64,000 nt of DNA from Nocardia bhagyanarayanae (GTDB lineage: Bacteria; Actinomycetota; Actinomycetes; Mycobacteriales; Mycobacteriaceae): positions 4,774,001-4,838,000 of the forward strand of contig NZ_VFPG01000001.1 of the NCBI RefSeq assembly GCF_006716565.1, in the 5' to 3' direction. The translations under genes were made by a program, and so were the position numbers. The notes under the pieces are model-generated. The model worked only from the letters and a program-made list of their open reading frames with translations, made no database searches and was not told the DNA's origin. This document shows positions 8,490 to 21,428 of the stretch, piece by piece (the stretch's first letter is position 1; each line of letters begins with the position of its first letter).

Positions 8490-9563
8490 ATGACCGACAG
8501 CACTGCGACTCCCGCCTCCTCCGTGCCGGATATGCCCACCCTGCTGGCGGCGCTGCGGCTGGCCGTCCGCGCTCCCTCGGTGCACAACACCCAGCCGTGG
8601 CGCTGGGAGTTCGACGGCGCCCGGCTGCACCTGTTCCGCGACGACGATCGGCTGTTGACCGCCGCCGACCCGCAGGGACGCCAGCTCGTCATCAGCTGCG
8701 GCGCCGTCTTGCACCATCTGCGCACCGCACTGGCCGCGCGCGGCTGGCACACCGACACCCAGCGCGTGCCCGTGCCCACGCGCCCCGACCTTTTGGCCAC
8801 GATCACCTTCCGGCCGTGGCCCGACCCGCCGCCGGGGGTCCTGACCCGCGCCGCGGCCATCGAGCGCCGCCGCACCGACCGGCTGCCGCTGTCCCCGCCA
8901 CCTGGCTTCGACGAGCTGGTGCACACCGCGCGGATGCTGCTCAGCCCGCACGAGGTCGAGCTCGACGTCCTCGACGACAGCGCCCGCCCGCTGTTGGCGG
9001 CCGCTTCCGAGCACGCCAAGGCCAACCGCCGCTACGACATGGATTATCAGACCGAATTGCATTGGTGGGCCGGGCATTCCGAGACCACAGAAGGGGTGCC
9101 CGTCGACGCGCTGGCCTCCGATGCCGAAGCCTCGCACGTGCCGATCGCCCGCAAGTTCCCGTCCGCACCGCATTCCGAGCGCCGCGGTGACATCGACGAC
9201 CAAGCCGCTTTGCTGGTGCTCAGTTCGTCCGGGCACACCCCCGCCGACTGGCTGCACGTCGGCGAGGCCCTGTCCGCGCTGCTGCTGGAGTGCGCCTCGG
9301 CCGGGTTGGCGAGCTGCGCGCTGACCCACATCACCGAACTGCCCTCGGCGCGGGAATCGATACAGTCGGTGCTCGCCAGCGCGGCCATCCCGCAGGTCGT
9401 CATTCGAGTGGGCGCAGCTCCCGCCGAAACCACCCCACCCGCGTCGACGCCGCGGCGACCGGTGGAGGAGATCCTCACCATCCGCGACGCCCCGCGGGCG
9501 GCTGAAAGATCGTCCGGCAACGCCGACAACAGCGCTGGGAGCGATTGCTCTGGGCTGAAGTAG
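8490..9563 (+). CDS. Acg-like nitroreductase family protein
   Basis: About 357 residues, the length of the M. tuberculosis Acg/Rv2032 family, an atypical nitroreductase fold that is dimer-like within one chain. The N-terminal motif LRLAVRAPSVHNTQPWRW and the C-terminal segment WLHVGEALSALLLECASAGLASCALTHITE are the family hallmarks. In studied members the FMN site is partly covered by a lid and the protein may sequester flavin. ATG 8490 follows GGAG closely; an in-frame ATG at 8448 is an alternative. It follows the USP gene on the same strand and belongs to the dormancy-type set. Confidence 0.9.
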   Translation: MTDSTATPASSVPDMPTLLAALRLAVRAPSVHNTQPWRWEFDGARLHLFRDDDRLLTAADPQGRQLVISCGAVLHHLRTALAARGWHTDTQRVPVPTRPDLLATITFRPWPDPPPGVLTRAAAIERRRTDRLPLSPPPGFDELVHTARMLLSPHEVELDVLDDSARPLLAAASEHAKANRRYDMDYQTELHWWAGHSETTEGVPVDALASDAEASHVPIARKFPSAPHSERRGDIDDQAALLVLSSSGHTPADWLHVGEALSALLLECASAGLASCALTHITELPSARESIQSVLASAAIPQVVIRVGAAPAETTPPASTPRRPVEEILTIRDAPRAAERSSGNADNSAGSDCSGLK

Positions 9564-9589
9564 CAGTGGAACCGGCTCGAAGCGGACTA

Positions 9590-10048
9590 CTACAGCTGTG
9601 GCGAGTCGAGTTCGCTGACCAGCCAGCGGCCGAGGACGTTGTCGATGGTGGCGGTCATGGTGATGTGCTGGGGCTGGGGCTCGGGGCTGTTCGCATTGGC
9701 CCGTACCTGGCTCATGGTGATCAGAACCTTCTGGCGCAGCAGGTCACCGCCGACCGAGCCGCACTCGGCCCATTCGACCCACGCACGCACCTGCGCCTGC
9801 TGCATGGCCTGACGCAGTTCTGGTGCCGCCCCGGCGAATTCCGCCGCGAACGTGCCGGTGCTGCGCTCCAGAACACGCTGGAAATAGCCGTCCAGCGCGG
9901 TGTGATCATAGGCGCCGACCTCCCGGGCGAAATCGCAGGCGGCCAGCCGCGCGTCCTCCGCGGGCCACGCCGCAGCCGTCGGCGCCGAGACCACGGCAGC
10001 CGCAGCAGCGGCTGTCACCAACGCGCCCAAAACCAAAGTGCGAGACAC
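9590..10048 (-). CDS. Mce-associated-like secreted or anchored protein
   Basis: About 152 residues starting at a GTG with an AGAGGA ribosome site 5 bases upstream. A hydrophobic Ala-rich N-terminus (VLGALVTAAAAAAVVSA) is a signal peptide or anchor. The remaining fold, CDFAREVGAYDHTALDGYFQ, ERSTGTFAAEF, then VRAWVEWAECGSVGGDLLRQKVLITMSQV and a closing WLVSELDS, resembles the C-terminal domain of Mce-associated membrane proteins. No mce operon is in the window. Two Cys could form a disulfide outside the membrane. Function is unknown. Confidence 0.65.
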   Translation of the reverse strand: MSRTLVLGALVTAAAAAAVVSAPTAAAWPAEDARLAACDFAREVGAYDHTALDGYFQRVLERSTGTFAAEFAGAAPELRQAMQQAQVRAWVEWAECGSVGGDLLRQKVLITMSQVRANANSPEPQPQHITMTATIDNVLGRWLVSELDSPQL

Positions 10049-10161
10049 GAAATCCTCTTTCGATCGGGACGCGCACTGGTGCCCGTCCGAGGCTGTCACT
10101 GTATCGAGCCGCCACGACACGCGACATGTCCGAATCCAACGGACCGAGCTCACTCATCCGA

Positions 10162-11232
10162 TCACCCCATGTCGATCGACGCCGGGTGCGGTTGGGCGCG
10201 CAGCAGCCAGACCAGGAAGGTGCCGGTGAACGCTGCCATGGTCGCGGCCATGGCGAGCCCGCCGAGAACTCCGATGGCGACGGTGAGGGCGGCGGGTTGC
10301 CCGGGCTGCCACAACGGTGTGGTCACCGCGGTCAGGACCGTCAGTCCGGCAAGCCAGGCCACGGCGGTCGCCGCGATCCAGCCGCCGGCATCGGTGAGGT
10401 GGCGGCGCAATACCAGCCATTGCGCCGTGCCCATCGCCGACACCATCACTGCTGCTCCGGCGGCGATCGCGGGCACGACCAGCAGGGGCGGCCACCCGGC
10501 CAGGCCGTTGGTGAGCATCGGCACCATTCCCAGCGACCAAGCCACCACCGCGCCCAGCATGGTCGCCAGAATCCAGTCCCGCCGCGCCAATCCAGGTATG
10601 ACCGAGGCGAGCACATGTCCCTGGAACCAACCCAGTATCGCTCCTTCGGCCGCTCCCGCGACGAGTAGGGCAGCGGCCGCGAGCAGTGTCGTGGTTCGCG
10701 CGGCCGCGACTCCGGCCACGGCGGGCACGGCGAATCCCAGCAGTTCACCGACGGTGACCAGGGCGAACCAGCGCCGCCACAACCGTCGGCCTACTGCCGA
10801 CGCCGCCGGTGCAGCGTCGACAGCCTCGTCCAGGGTCATCACGACAAGTGGATCGGTCCCCTCGGCAGGGGTCTGGGGAAACCCGGTGCGGTAGAGCTCC
10901 CATGTCGCGGCGTAGTCGGTGTGGCCGGGGAAGAGGACCCGGCCGGTGCCGGTCATCCAGCGTTGGTCGATCCACACCGACATCGGAGCGGGGTCGCTGA
11001 AGTTGCGCCACCACGTCTTGGTGGCTGCGCGGCCTACTCGCACCAGCACCCGATCGCCGTGTCGGACGTAGGCCACCGGAAGCGCGATCGGGCGCCCCGA
11101 GCGCCGCCCGAGATAGCGCAGCTCGGTGATTCTGCGCGCCAGCCGACCGGCGAGCGGTGAGCGCAGCGTCGTGAGCATTGCCGAGGCGCCCCAGCTCGGG
11201 GTTCGATATCCGGTGACATGGACCATAGCCAT
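10162..11232 (-). CDS. DUF385 (F420-type nitroreductase-like) domain fused to a six-helix membrane domain
   Basis: The first ~130 residues carry ITELRYLGRRSGRPIALPVAYV, VRVGRAATKTWWRNF and a pleated-barrel pattern typical of DUF385/deazaflavin (Ddn-like) proteins that bind F420H2. After a short linker, residues 150-350 form about six hydrophobic helices, including TTLLAAAALLVAGAAEGAI, WILATMLGAVVAWSLGM and AIGVLGGLAMAATMAAFTG. Ddn proteins are normally about 150 residues and have no such part, so this looks like a membrane-tethered electron-transfer protein, perhaps to quinone. ATG 11232 has AGGA just upstream; an in-frame ATG at 11280 is the alternative. A DosR-like motif precedes it. Confidence 0.7.
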   Translation of the reverse strand: MAMVHVTGYRTPSWGASAMLTTLRSPLAGRLARRITELRYLGRRSGRPIALPVAYVRHGDRVLVRVGRAATKTWWRNFSDPAPMSVWIDQRWMTGTGRVLFPGHTDYAATWELYRTGFPQTPAEGTDPLVVMTLDEAVDAAPAASAVGRRLWRRWFALVTVGELLGFAVPAVAGVAAARTTTLLAAAALLVAGAAEGAILGWFQGHVLASVIPGLARRDWILATMLGAVVAWSLGMVPMLTNGLAGWPPLLVVPAIAAGAAVMVSAMGTAQWLVLRRHLTDAGGWIAATAVAWLAGLTVLTAVTTPLWQPGQPAALTVAIGVLGGLAMAATMAAFTGTFLVWLLRAQPHPASIDMG

Positions 11233-11285
11233 CGATCCTGCCGGTGCCGGGTCGGGCGCGACAGGATCCAAAGCAACCATCAGCC

Positions 11286-11299
11286 AGGACTTTCGGACA
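11286..11299. promoter_or_regulatory. Possible DosR-type box
   Basis: AGGACTTTCGGACA shares the GGACT-TT core with the DosR consensus; its second half is weak. It lies about 55 bases upstream of the chosen start of the DUF385-membrane gene and would place that gene in the regulon. Confidence 0.3.
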
Positions 11300-11634
11300 C
11301 CGAACACATCGCACACCGCCCCGCAGCGTCGGCAGTTCGAGCGAGGCGCGGTGTGGGCCTCGAGCGGGGACGACACCGACCGTCAGCCGCCGCGGGGTGA
11401 CACCCGGCAGGTCGGCGACAGAGTTGCTCGCCGGTGAAGGTGCTCATTCGGGCAATAAGTCCCTCGAGGTGGGGCATCCCGGCCCTGGATGTCCGCTGCT
11501 CAACCGGCGCATGCTTCAGGCGGGCATCCCCGGGCAGCGGCCTCCACCGTCGCCACCCGGCGGACGATGGCGGCAAGCGCTGCCAGAAGCGGGTGCCCAA
11601 TGTGAGTCCTGTTCGGCAGCAAAGGAATCCGGTA

Positions 11635-12597
11635 ATGGACGACGTTGTGATCGGCTTGGCCTCGCTGCGCGGACGCGACGCCGACCGCGCGGGTGCCAAG
11701 GCAGCGACTTTGGCCGGCTTGGCAGCCTCGGGGCTGGCGGTGCCGACCGGGTTCGTCATCACCGGCGCCGTCTACGACCAGGTGGTCGCCGCCGGGCCGA
11801 TCGGTGCGGAATTGCGGCAGCTTTACCTCGAGGCGCTGGGAACCGACGACGAAACCACCCAGTTCGAGCTGCTGTGTTCCCGAATGCAGAACCTGGTACG
11901 CGAGGCCGTCATCGAGGGTCCGGTCCGTGCGGCGATCCTGGCCGCCTATGAGCAACTCGGTGCCGACAGCCCGGTCGCGGTCCGGCCGTCACCGATCGCC
12001 GCCGACGCTGCCCGACCCAGTGTGGCGGCATTGACGCCGTCGCGCATCGGTGTCGAAGGCCCAGCCGCCTTGCTCGACGCGGTGGTCGAGAGCTGGGCTT
12101 GCCAGTTCAACGGCGCGGTGCTCGCGCGCCGGCTCGGCAAAGACATTCCGCAGGGCCCGCCGCCCAGCATGGCGGTGCTGGTGCAGACCATGGTCGACAC
12201 CCGCGTCTCCGGTGTAGCGTTCACCGCCGATCCGGCCACCGGCCGACGCGACCGCGTAGTCATCGACGCCGTGCCGGGGCCCAGCGCCGCTCTCACGCGC
12301 GCCGATGCCCGCCCCGACACCTACACCTTCGACAGCGAAGGCCCCACCCTGCTCCACGTACGACCCTGGCCCGCCGCGCCCATCGAGACCAGTTTCCAAC
12401 GCCCCAACGGGGTGCTCACCGCGCAGGCCGCCGTCGCTGTCGCCGAACTCGCACTGTCGGCGAGCGCGCGGCTCGGCGGCACACCCCAGGACGTCGAATG
12501 GGCCTTCGACGAGAACACACTGTGGCTGCTGCGTGCCCGACCGATCACCCTGCTGCCCGACCCACACCACACCTCGACGAACAGCGCGACACCCTAA
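11635..12597 (+). CDS. Stand-alone PEP-synthase-like ATP-grasp domain protein
   Basis: About 320 residues with an AAAGGA ribosome site 9 bases before the ATG. The N-terminus (GRDADRAGAKAATLAGLAASGLAVPTGFVIT) and the end (PQDVEWAFDENTLWLLRARPITLLP) match the ATP-grasp domain of pyruvate,water dikinase or pyruvate phosphate dikinase. The phosphohistidine swivel and PEP-binding domains are absent; full enzymes have about 790 or more residues. The conserved SSAxxED loop is replaced by VRPSPIAADAARPS, so ATP chemistry is doubtful. It may bind nucleotide or regulate a partner. Its place between the F420-like gene and flavohaemoglobin suggests redox-linked control. Confidence 0.75.
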   Translation: MDDVVIGLASLRGRDADRAGAKAATLAGLAASGLAVPTGFVITGAVYDQVVAAGPIGAELRQLYLEALGTDDETTQFELLCSRMQNLVREAVIEGPVRAAILAAYEQLGADSPVAVRPSPIAADAARPSVAALTPSRIGVEGPAALLDAVVESWACQFNGAVLARRLGKDIPQGPPPSMAVLVQTMVDTRVSGVAFTADPATGRRDRVVIDAVPGPSAALTRADARPDTYTFDSEGPTLLHVRPWPAAPIETSFQRPNGVLTAQAAVAVAELALSASARLGGTPQDVEWAFDENTLWLLRARPITLLPDPHHTSTNSATP

Positions 12598-12675
12598 CCG
12601 ACATCCAGCGGACCGAGCGCCTCGACCGGCTGGCTGGACGTCGCCTCGAAGGCGAAGGCGAGGTCGTCGAATGCG

Positions 12676-12825
12676 ATGGGGCACCTCCCTTTCCGCTGCG
12701 GGCGGGATGCCTGCCGCGTTCGGCGTCGAGCCGCGCCCCAGGAAGCCTTCTTCGAGTCCCTGGACGCCATCGAGGACCTCACCCGAACCCCACGCGCACA
12801 GTACTTCTCGCTCTACCTCGGGTAG
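12676..12825 (+). CDS. Small unassigned ORF
   Basis: A 49-codon frame in the 270-base space between the ATP-grasp gene and the flavohaemoglobin. The N-terminal half is Arg/Cys-rich; the end, EAFFESLDAIEDLTRTPRAQYFSLYLG, looks like a real protein tail. No family is recognised and no good ribosome site is seen. It could be a relic or the leader of hmp. Motifs TTCGAGTCCC and AGGACCTCACCCGAA within it resemble DosR half-sites. Confidence 0.2.
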   Translation: MGHLPFRCGRDACRVRRRAAPQEAFFESLDAIEDLTRTPRAQYFSLYLG

Positions 12826-12867
12826 GCGAGACGAGCTCAGCGATTTCTGCAACGAATGGAGAATGAC

Positions 12868-16129
<3,262 letters not shown>

Positions 16130-16351
16130 TCCGACGAGGCCGGATGAAGCTCCGAGCCGGAACCGTGGTCGGCATCGGTGGGACGCCCGGCAGTCGGGTC
16201 GAGCTGCTCCGAACAGCCATGACGCGCCGCGGGCCCCGCGTGTGACGTTGGGCCTCATACTTCGAGCCGATGTCCTCCTCCGGCCACGGTTTGCCGCACC
16301 GCACGCTGGTAGCGGTACTCGCTGAGCGGGCGAGCGGCGAACGGAGGAGCC

Positions 16352-17806
16352 GTGGACGTAGTCGAAGACACGCAGTTGGCGGGCCGAATCGCCGCGGTGC
16401 TGAACCGCCACGGGGTGGTCGGCGCCGCGGTCGGTGTCGTGCGCGCTGGGCGGATGGAGTTCGTCGGACACGGCCGGGCGGACATCGAGACGCAGCGACC
16501 GATCATCGAGGACACGATCTTCCGGATCGCCTCGATAACCAAGACGTTCACCGCGATCGCGGTGATGCAGCTGTGGGAACGGGGGCTGATCGATCTCGAC
16601 GGTCCGGCCAACGACTACCTGCGCGCCTATCGCCTGGTGTCCACCGATCCGCGGTTCGGTCCGGTGACGATTCGCCATCTGCTGACCCACACCTCCGGGG
16701 TCGGGGAGACGGTCCATCCACTGCGCGTGCTCGGACCCGATTTCGGCGAAAGCGTCGCACCGGGTACCCCGGTTCCGCCGTTGAGCGTGTATTACCGGGG
16801 CGGGCTGCGAGTCAGTGCCGAACCGGGCACGCGGTGGACCTACACCAACCACGGGTTCGCCACCCTGGGCCAGATCGTCGCCGACGTCTCCGGCGTCGCC
16901 CTGGCCGAATACCTGCGCGAGCATGTCTTCTCGCCGCTGGGTATGTCCGCGACCACCCTCACGCCACCGGGGCCGGGGCTGGACCGGGCCACCGGATACA
17001 CCCTGCGAGCACACGGCCCCGAGGCGGTCACCCACCGCGAGATGATCACCGCCGGCGCGGCGTCGATCTACTCCACCCCGCGTGACATGGGCCGGTATGT
17101 GACCGCTCTGCTCGGCGGTGGACGCAACGAGTACGGGGCGGTCCTGCGACCCGACACCCTCGCACTGATGTTCGCTCCGCAGTACCAGCCCGATTCCCGG
17201 GTGCCGGGTATGGGCTTGGGGTTCTTCCGCGGGTCCGCCGGTGGTCACCGCGTGGTGGAGCATCAGGGCATTCTGCCCGGATTCGACTCTCAGATCTGGT
17301 TGGCGCCCGACGACGGAGTGGGACTGATGGCCTTCGTCACCGGCGGACACCAGGCGATGCTCTGGCTGCCCGCCGAGACCTCTTCGCTGCTGCACGGACT
17401 GCTCGGCGCCGCCGAACCGGCGATCCGCCACGATGTCGCACACCACCCGGAGGTCTGGTCACAGATCTGCGGCTATTACACACTCTCGGGATCACCGACC
17501 GATGTTCGCGCGAGGTCGATGGTCGGATTGGGCGTCGACGTGCGGATCACCGGTGGGCTGCCGGTGCTGCGGGTGCTGACTCCGATTCCCGCGCTGCTGC
17601 GTGGGCTGCGGTTGTATCCCGACGATGCCGACGACCCTTTCGCCTTCCGGATCGACTTGGCCCGGTGGGGTCTCGGAACGGGCAGGATTGTGTTCGGACG
17701 CGAGGCCCGTACCGGGAGGATGGCGATGCACTTCGACCTGATGCCGCTGACTCTGCGCAAGACCGCGTCTCTGTCGCCGATGCGCCCGAAGAAGGTGTCA
17801 CGATGA
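16352..17806 (+). CDS. Serine beta-lactamase-like hydrolase
   Basis: About 484 residues in the class C beta-lactamase/penicillin-binding-protein-like group. The GTG start follows ACGGAGGAG. The catalytic motif SxxK is SITK at residues 61-64 ([16 protein letters not shown]), the YxN motif is [10 protein letters not shown] near 168, and the third motif is HQGILPGF. There is no evident signal peptide, so it may act in the cytoplasm. The ~100 residues after the domain resemble the DUF3471-like tail. Its stop overlaps the start of the ABC ATPase gene (ATGA), so hydrolase and exporter are made together, pointing to processing or sensing of the exported compound. Confidence 0.88.
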   Translation: MDVVEDTQLAGRIAAVLNRHGVVGAAVGVVRAGRMEFVGHGRADIETQRPIIEDTIFRIASITKTFTAIAVMQLWERGLIDLDGPANDYLRAYRLVSTDPRFGPVTIRHLLTHTSGVGETVHPLRVLGPDFGESVAPGTPVPPLSVYYRGGLRVSAEPGTRWTYTNHGFATLGQIVADVSGVALAEYLREHVFSPLGMSATTLTPPGPGLDRATGYTLRAHGPEAVTHREMITAGAASIYSTPRDMGRYVTALLGGGRNEYGAVLRPDTLALMFAPQYQPDSRVPGMGLGFFRGSAGGHRVVEHQGILPGFDSQIWLAPDDGVGLMAFVTGGHQAMLWLPAETSSLLHGLLGAAEPAIRHDVAHHPEVWSQICGYYTLSGSPTDVRARSMVGLGVDVRITGGLPVLRVLTPIPALLRGLRLYPDDADDPFAFRIDLARWGLGTGRIVFGREARTGRMAMHFDLMPLTLRKTASLSPMRPKKVSR

Positions 17807-18717
17807 CCGAGGCCGCTATCTCGATCACAGCCTTGACGAAATCGTTCGGTGCGGCCAAAGCCCTCGACGGCTTGGACCTGACCGTGCGGACGGGGGAGAT
17901 CCACGGGTTTCTGGGGCCCAACGGTTCGGGCAAGACGACCACGATCCGGATCCTGCTGGGGCTGCTGCGCGCGGACTCCGGAACGGTGCGCATGCTCGGT
18001 GGCGATCCGTGGACCGACGCGGTCGCGCTACACGCTCGCCTGGCTTATGTGCCCGGCGAGGTCATCTTGTGGCCGGGCATCACCGGTGGCGAGGTCATCG
18101 ATCTGATGGGGCGCCTGCGCGGCGGCATCGACCCGCGGCGTCGTGACGAACTGCTGGACAGGTTCGACCTCGATCCCCGGCAGAAGGCGCGTGCCTATTC
18201 CAAAGGCAACCGGCAGAAGGTCGCGCTCGTCGCGGCGCTGGCTTCGGACGCGGAATTGCTGCTGCTCGATGAACCGACTGTCGGCTTGGATCCGCTGAAG
18301 GAGGCGGAGTTCCAGCGCTGCATCGCCGAAATCAAGCAGGAGGGCAGGACCGTGCTGCTGTCGAGCCACATCCTCGCCGAGGTGGAGGCGTTGTGTGACC
18401 GGGTGAGCATCATCCGCCACGGACGAACGGTGGAATCCGGGACGCTCTCCGAGCTGCGGCATTTGACCCGTACTGTCATCACCGTCGAAACCATTAGGGC
18501 TGCAACGGATCTGGAGTCGGCCCCAGGCGTGCACGATCTCGTCCGCAACGGGACACGGACCAAGTTCGCGGTCGACGCCGCGCACCTCGATACCGTTATG
18601 CGGATACTGGCCGACCTCGGCGTACGCAGCCTCACCAGCACACCACCCACGGTCGAGGACATCTTCTTGCGTCACTACGCGCCCACCCCGGCGCGAGTAG
18701 CAGGGGAGAGGTCGTGA
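17803..18717 (+). CDS. ABC exporter ATP-binding subunit
   Basis: About 304 residues. Walker A is [10 protein letters not shown] at 38-47, Walker B is [14 protein letters not shown], the H-loop is LLSSHIL, and the signature is the variant [15 protein letters not shown] common in the actinobacterial antibiotic-exporter branch. A C-terminal domain of ~90 residues follows. It overlaps the hydrolase gene upstream by 4 bases and its own stop overlaps the permease start (GTGA), giving a tightly coupled three-gene operon. It should power the permease encoded next. Confidence 0.93.
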   Translation: MTEAAISITALTKSFGAAKALDGLDLTVRTGEIHGFLGPNGSGKTTTIRILLGLLRADSGTVRMLGGDPWTDAVALHARLAYVPGEVILWPGITGGEVIDLMGRLRGGIDPRRRDELLDRFDLDPRQKARAYSKGNRQKVALVAALASDAELLLLDEPTVGLDPLKEAEFQRCIAEIKQEGRTVLLSSHILAEVEALCDRVSIIRHGRTVESGTLSELRHLTRTVITVETIRAATDLESAPGVHDLVRNGTRTKFAVDAAHLDTVMRILADLGVRSLTSTPPTVEDIFLRHYAPTPARVAGERS

Positions 18718-20333
18718 ACGCCGTCGTGACGTCACGGACGCCGATGCGGGACAACACTTCCGGTGTGGGGACGTTGTTGCGGTTCGCGCTGTGGCGAGAA
18801 CGATTGTCGCTGCCGTGCTGGCTGCTCGGCGTGGGCGCGTTGGTCGCTTTCCAGTCCCTGGGCAGTCAGCGCTTCTACGACACGCCGCAGAAGCTCGCCC
18901 AGCTGCGCGAGACGATCGGCGCGAGCGCGGCCACCGTCGCCATGGGCGGACCGACCCGGCTGCTGGACACGATCGGCGGCGAAATCGTGTTCGAGATCTT
19001 CGCCTACCTGGCGATCGTGGTCGCGTTGATGAACATGTTCCTCGTCGGACGGCACACTCGCTCGGATGAGGAAACCGGGCGAGCGGAACTGCTGCGTTCG
19101 GCGCGGGTGGGGCGCTGGGCTCCTACCATTGCCTCGCTCGCGTTGGCCGGCCTGGCCGATATCGCCGTGGCACTGGCGGTCTTCGCGGCCGCGGTGGGTA
19201 CCGGCCTCCCGGTTGCTGGGTCGCTGCTGCTCGGGGTCGTCACCGCGGGAGTCGGTATCACCTTCGCCGCTGTCACCGCCGTCGCCGCGCAGGTCTTCGA
19301 AAACCCGCGCAGTGTTTACGGTGCGGTCGGGCTCGCTCTGGCGGCCGCGTATGTGGCACGTGCCGTGGGCGATGTCGGCAACGGTGTGGCCTCCTGGACT
19401 TCCCCGATCGGATGGGGTCAGCGCAGTTACCCGTACGCGGGCGACCGGTGGTGGACGGTGCTGCTGTTCGCCGCCGCGACCGCGACGCTGACCGCTGTCG
19501 CGTTCCTGCTGCTCGATCGGCGTGATTTCGGCGCGGGCCTGTTCGGGTACGCCACGGGGCGCCCTAACGCGTCGTGGGCGCTGCGGTCACCGCTCGGTTT
19601 GGCGTGGCGGCTGCAACGCGGGTCGCTGGCGGGGTGGACGGTAGGTGTTTTCGCCTTGGGTGCGGCCTACGGCTCGTTCGCCGACAGTATCGAGGACTTC
19701 CTCACAGACAATCCGGAAATCGCCGCCTACCTTCCCGGCGGCGCCACTCGAGCGGTGGATTCCTATCTGTCACTGACTGTTTCGATCATCGCGCTGCTCT
19801 CCGCCGCGTTCGGTATCACCAGTGTGTTGCGGGCCCGTGGGGAGGAGACCGCGGGTCGCGCGGAGCCGATCCTGGCCGCACCGGTGAGCCGAGCGCACTG
19901 GCTGACCAGCCACCTCGCCGTCGCGGTGGTCGGCGGTGGGTTCGTGCTGGCCTGTGGCGGCTTCGGCGTCGGGCTGTCCTATGGTCTGACGATCGCCGAC
20001 GCCGTCCAGCCGCTCCGTATGACCGGGGTGGCGCTCGTCTACCTGCCCGCCGTCTGGTCGATCGTCGCGATCGCGACAGTCTGCTGCGGCTGGTTCCCGA
20101 AAGCGGCTGTCCCGCTGGCGTGGACGGTCTTCGCCTACTGCGCGGTGGCCCTCTTGTTCACGGCCGCCTTCGACCTACCCGACTGGTTCGACGAGGCTTC
20201 GCCCTTCACACACACTCCGAAGGCGCCGCTCGAATCGGTCACTGCCGCACCGTTACTTCTCGTCACCGCGATCGCCGCGGCCGGGCTTGGAGTTGGGTTC
20301 GCCGGGTTCCGTCGCCGCGACACCGGGTTCTGA
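18714..20333 (+). CDS. ABC exporter permease
   Basis: Integral membrane protein of about 539 residues from a GTG overlapping the ATPase stop. It consists of two homologous halves, each about six helices: half 1 from [20 protein letters not shown], half 2 from [20 protein letters not shown]. The motif [17 protein letters not shown] in half 1 is echoed by [18 protein letters not shown] in half 2. This layout is that of the tetronasin-resistance-type (TnrB3-like) exporters. Substrate is unknown; polyether or lipid-like compounds are carried by characterised relatives. Confidence 0.88.
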   Translation: MNAVVTSRTPMRDNTSGVGTLLRFALWRERLSLPCWLLGVGALVAFQSLGSQRFYDTPQKLAQLRETIGASAATVAMGGPTRLLDTIGGEIVFEIFAYLAIVVALMNMFLVGRHTRSDEETGRAELLRSARVGRWAPTIASLALAGLADIAVALAVFAAAVGTGLPVAGSLLLGVVTAGVGITFAAVTAVAAQVFENPRSVYGAVGLALAAAYVARAVGDVGNGVASWTSPIGWGQRSYPYAGDRWWTVLLFAAATATLTAVAFLLLDRRDFGAGLFGYATGRPNASWALRSPLGLAWRLQRGSLAGWTVGVFALGAAYGSFADSIEDFLTDNPEIAAYLPGGATRAVDSYLSLTVSIIALLSAAFGITSVLRARGEETAGRAEPILAAPVSRAHWLTSHLAVAVVGGGFVLACGGFGVGLSYGLTIADAVQPLRMTGVALVYLPAVWSIVAIATVCCGWFPKAAVPLAWTVFAYCAVALLFTAAFDLPDWFDEASPFTHTPKAPLESVTAAPLLLVTAIAAAGLGVGFAGFRRRDTGF

Positions 20334-20589
20334 CCGCGACGTGACAGAACTTTCAGGTCCTTGATCGCCGCAGCCGCCGCTATCAATCCAGGCGCCGGGA
20401 GAGTCGGTTCAGCAGCGCGGCCCCGGCGGTGGTCGCACCACAGCATCCTGGTGGGCGGCGCCCCGGGTATGGGAGGACGACGTCGACGCGTGGTCAAGGG
20501 TCTTCGGTCACCAGGCTGAGGCCCAACTCCGTCCCGGCCCGGTGAGTTCCTTCGTACGCTGAGAGGATGGCTGACGGAGGTGCATGGAC
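20334..20589. promoter_or_regulatory. Promoter region of the DosR-like gene
   Basis: The spacer between the exporter operon and the regulator gene holds no recognisable gene. A sequence AGAACTTTCAGGTCC at 20346-20360 has a DosR half-site (GGTCC) and an ACTTT core and could allow autoregulation. A strong GGAGG ribosome site sits at 20576-20580. Confidence 0.3.
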
Positions 20590-21237
20590 ATGATCAAGGT
20601 GTTTCTGGTGGACGACCACCACATCGTGCGTCGCGGGGTGGCCGATCTGATCGATGTCGAGTCCGATATGGAGGTCGTCGGGGAAGCGGGCAACATCTCC
20701 CAAGCTCTGGCGCGCATCCCGGCGCTGCAACCGGACGTCGCGGTGCTGGATGTTCGGTTGCCCGACGGCAACGGCATCGAGCTGTGTCGCGAGCTGCTCG
20801 ACCAGCGGCCCGAGCTGCGTTGCCTGATGCTCACCTCGTTCACCGACGAGCAAGCCATGCTGGACGCGATCCTGGCCGGCGCCAGCGGCTATGTGGTCAA
20901 AGACATCGGAACGACCGACCTGGTCGATGCGATCCGCGATGTCGGCTCGGGCAAGTCACTGCTGGACAACCGGGCCGCGGCGGCGTTGATGGCAAAGTTG
21001 CGCGAAGAGGCCGAGGCCAAGACAGGTCCGCTGGCTGGGCTCACCGATCAGGAGCGCGTGCTGCTGGGACTGCTCGGTGAAGGGTTGACCAACCGGCAGA
21101 TCGCGCAGCGAATGTTCTTGGCGGAGAAGACGGTGAAGAACTACGTGTCGCGGCTGCTGACGAAGCTCGGCGTGGAGCGGCGCACCCAGGCCGCGGTGCT
21201 GGCGTCGAAGCTCAACACCTCCGGTCCCCGGGACTGA
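20590..21237 (+). CDS. devR: DosR/DevR-like response regulator
   Basis: NarL/FixJ-type transcription factor of 215 residues, alignable along its length with M. tuberculosis Dos[11 protein letters not shown] at the start, [20 protein letters not shown] with phosphorylated Asp54, the switch Thr82 (LTSFTD) and Lys104 (YVVKD), then [22 protein letters not shown] and [16 protein letters not shown] for the DNA-binding helices. When phosphorylated by the haem kinase it would activate promoters with the 14-bp box. The second of two in-frame ATGs is used, since it is 9 bases after GGAGG and matches the DosR N-terminus. It lies directly before a USP gene with paired boxes. Confidence 0.95.
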   Translation: MIKVFLVDDHHIVRRGVADLIDVESDMEVVGEAGNISQALARIPALQPDVAVLDVRLPDGNGIELCRELLDQRPELRCLMLTSFTDEQAMLDAILAGASGYVVKDIGTTDLVDAIRDVGSGKSLLDNRAAAALMAKLREEAEAKTGPLAGLTDQERVLLGLLGEGLTNRQIAQRMFLAEKTVKNYVSRLLTKLGVERRTQAAVLASKLNTSGPRD

Positions 21238-21324
21238 GCGGCCGTGGTTACGTGGTCCCAGGCCGGCAGCTCGGACCGCAGCGGGAGCCGCACCACTGTC
21301 GAGCGTGAAAGGCCAAGGGGCGAA

Positions 21325-21360
21325 GGTGCTTCGGTCCCACTGATCGGGGACCAATGACCG
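21325..21360. promoter_or_regulatory. Pair of DosR-type boxes before a USP gene
   Basis: GGTGCTTCGGTCCC at 21325-21338 and GGGACCAATGACCG at 21347-21360 lie 22 bases apart, about 70-105 bases before the USP start. The second is very close to the hspX-type site. Of all candidate sites in the window this pair is the best, and it sits just downstream of the DosR-like gene itself. Confidence 0.5.
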
Positions 21361-21428
21361 GCGCGGGCGGGCGGACGTAGTTCCTACCCTTCGAGTAACC
21401 CGATGCCCGGATTCGAAGGGATGCGCTC

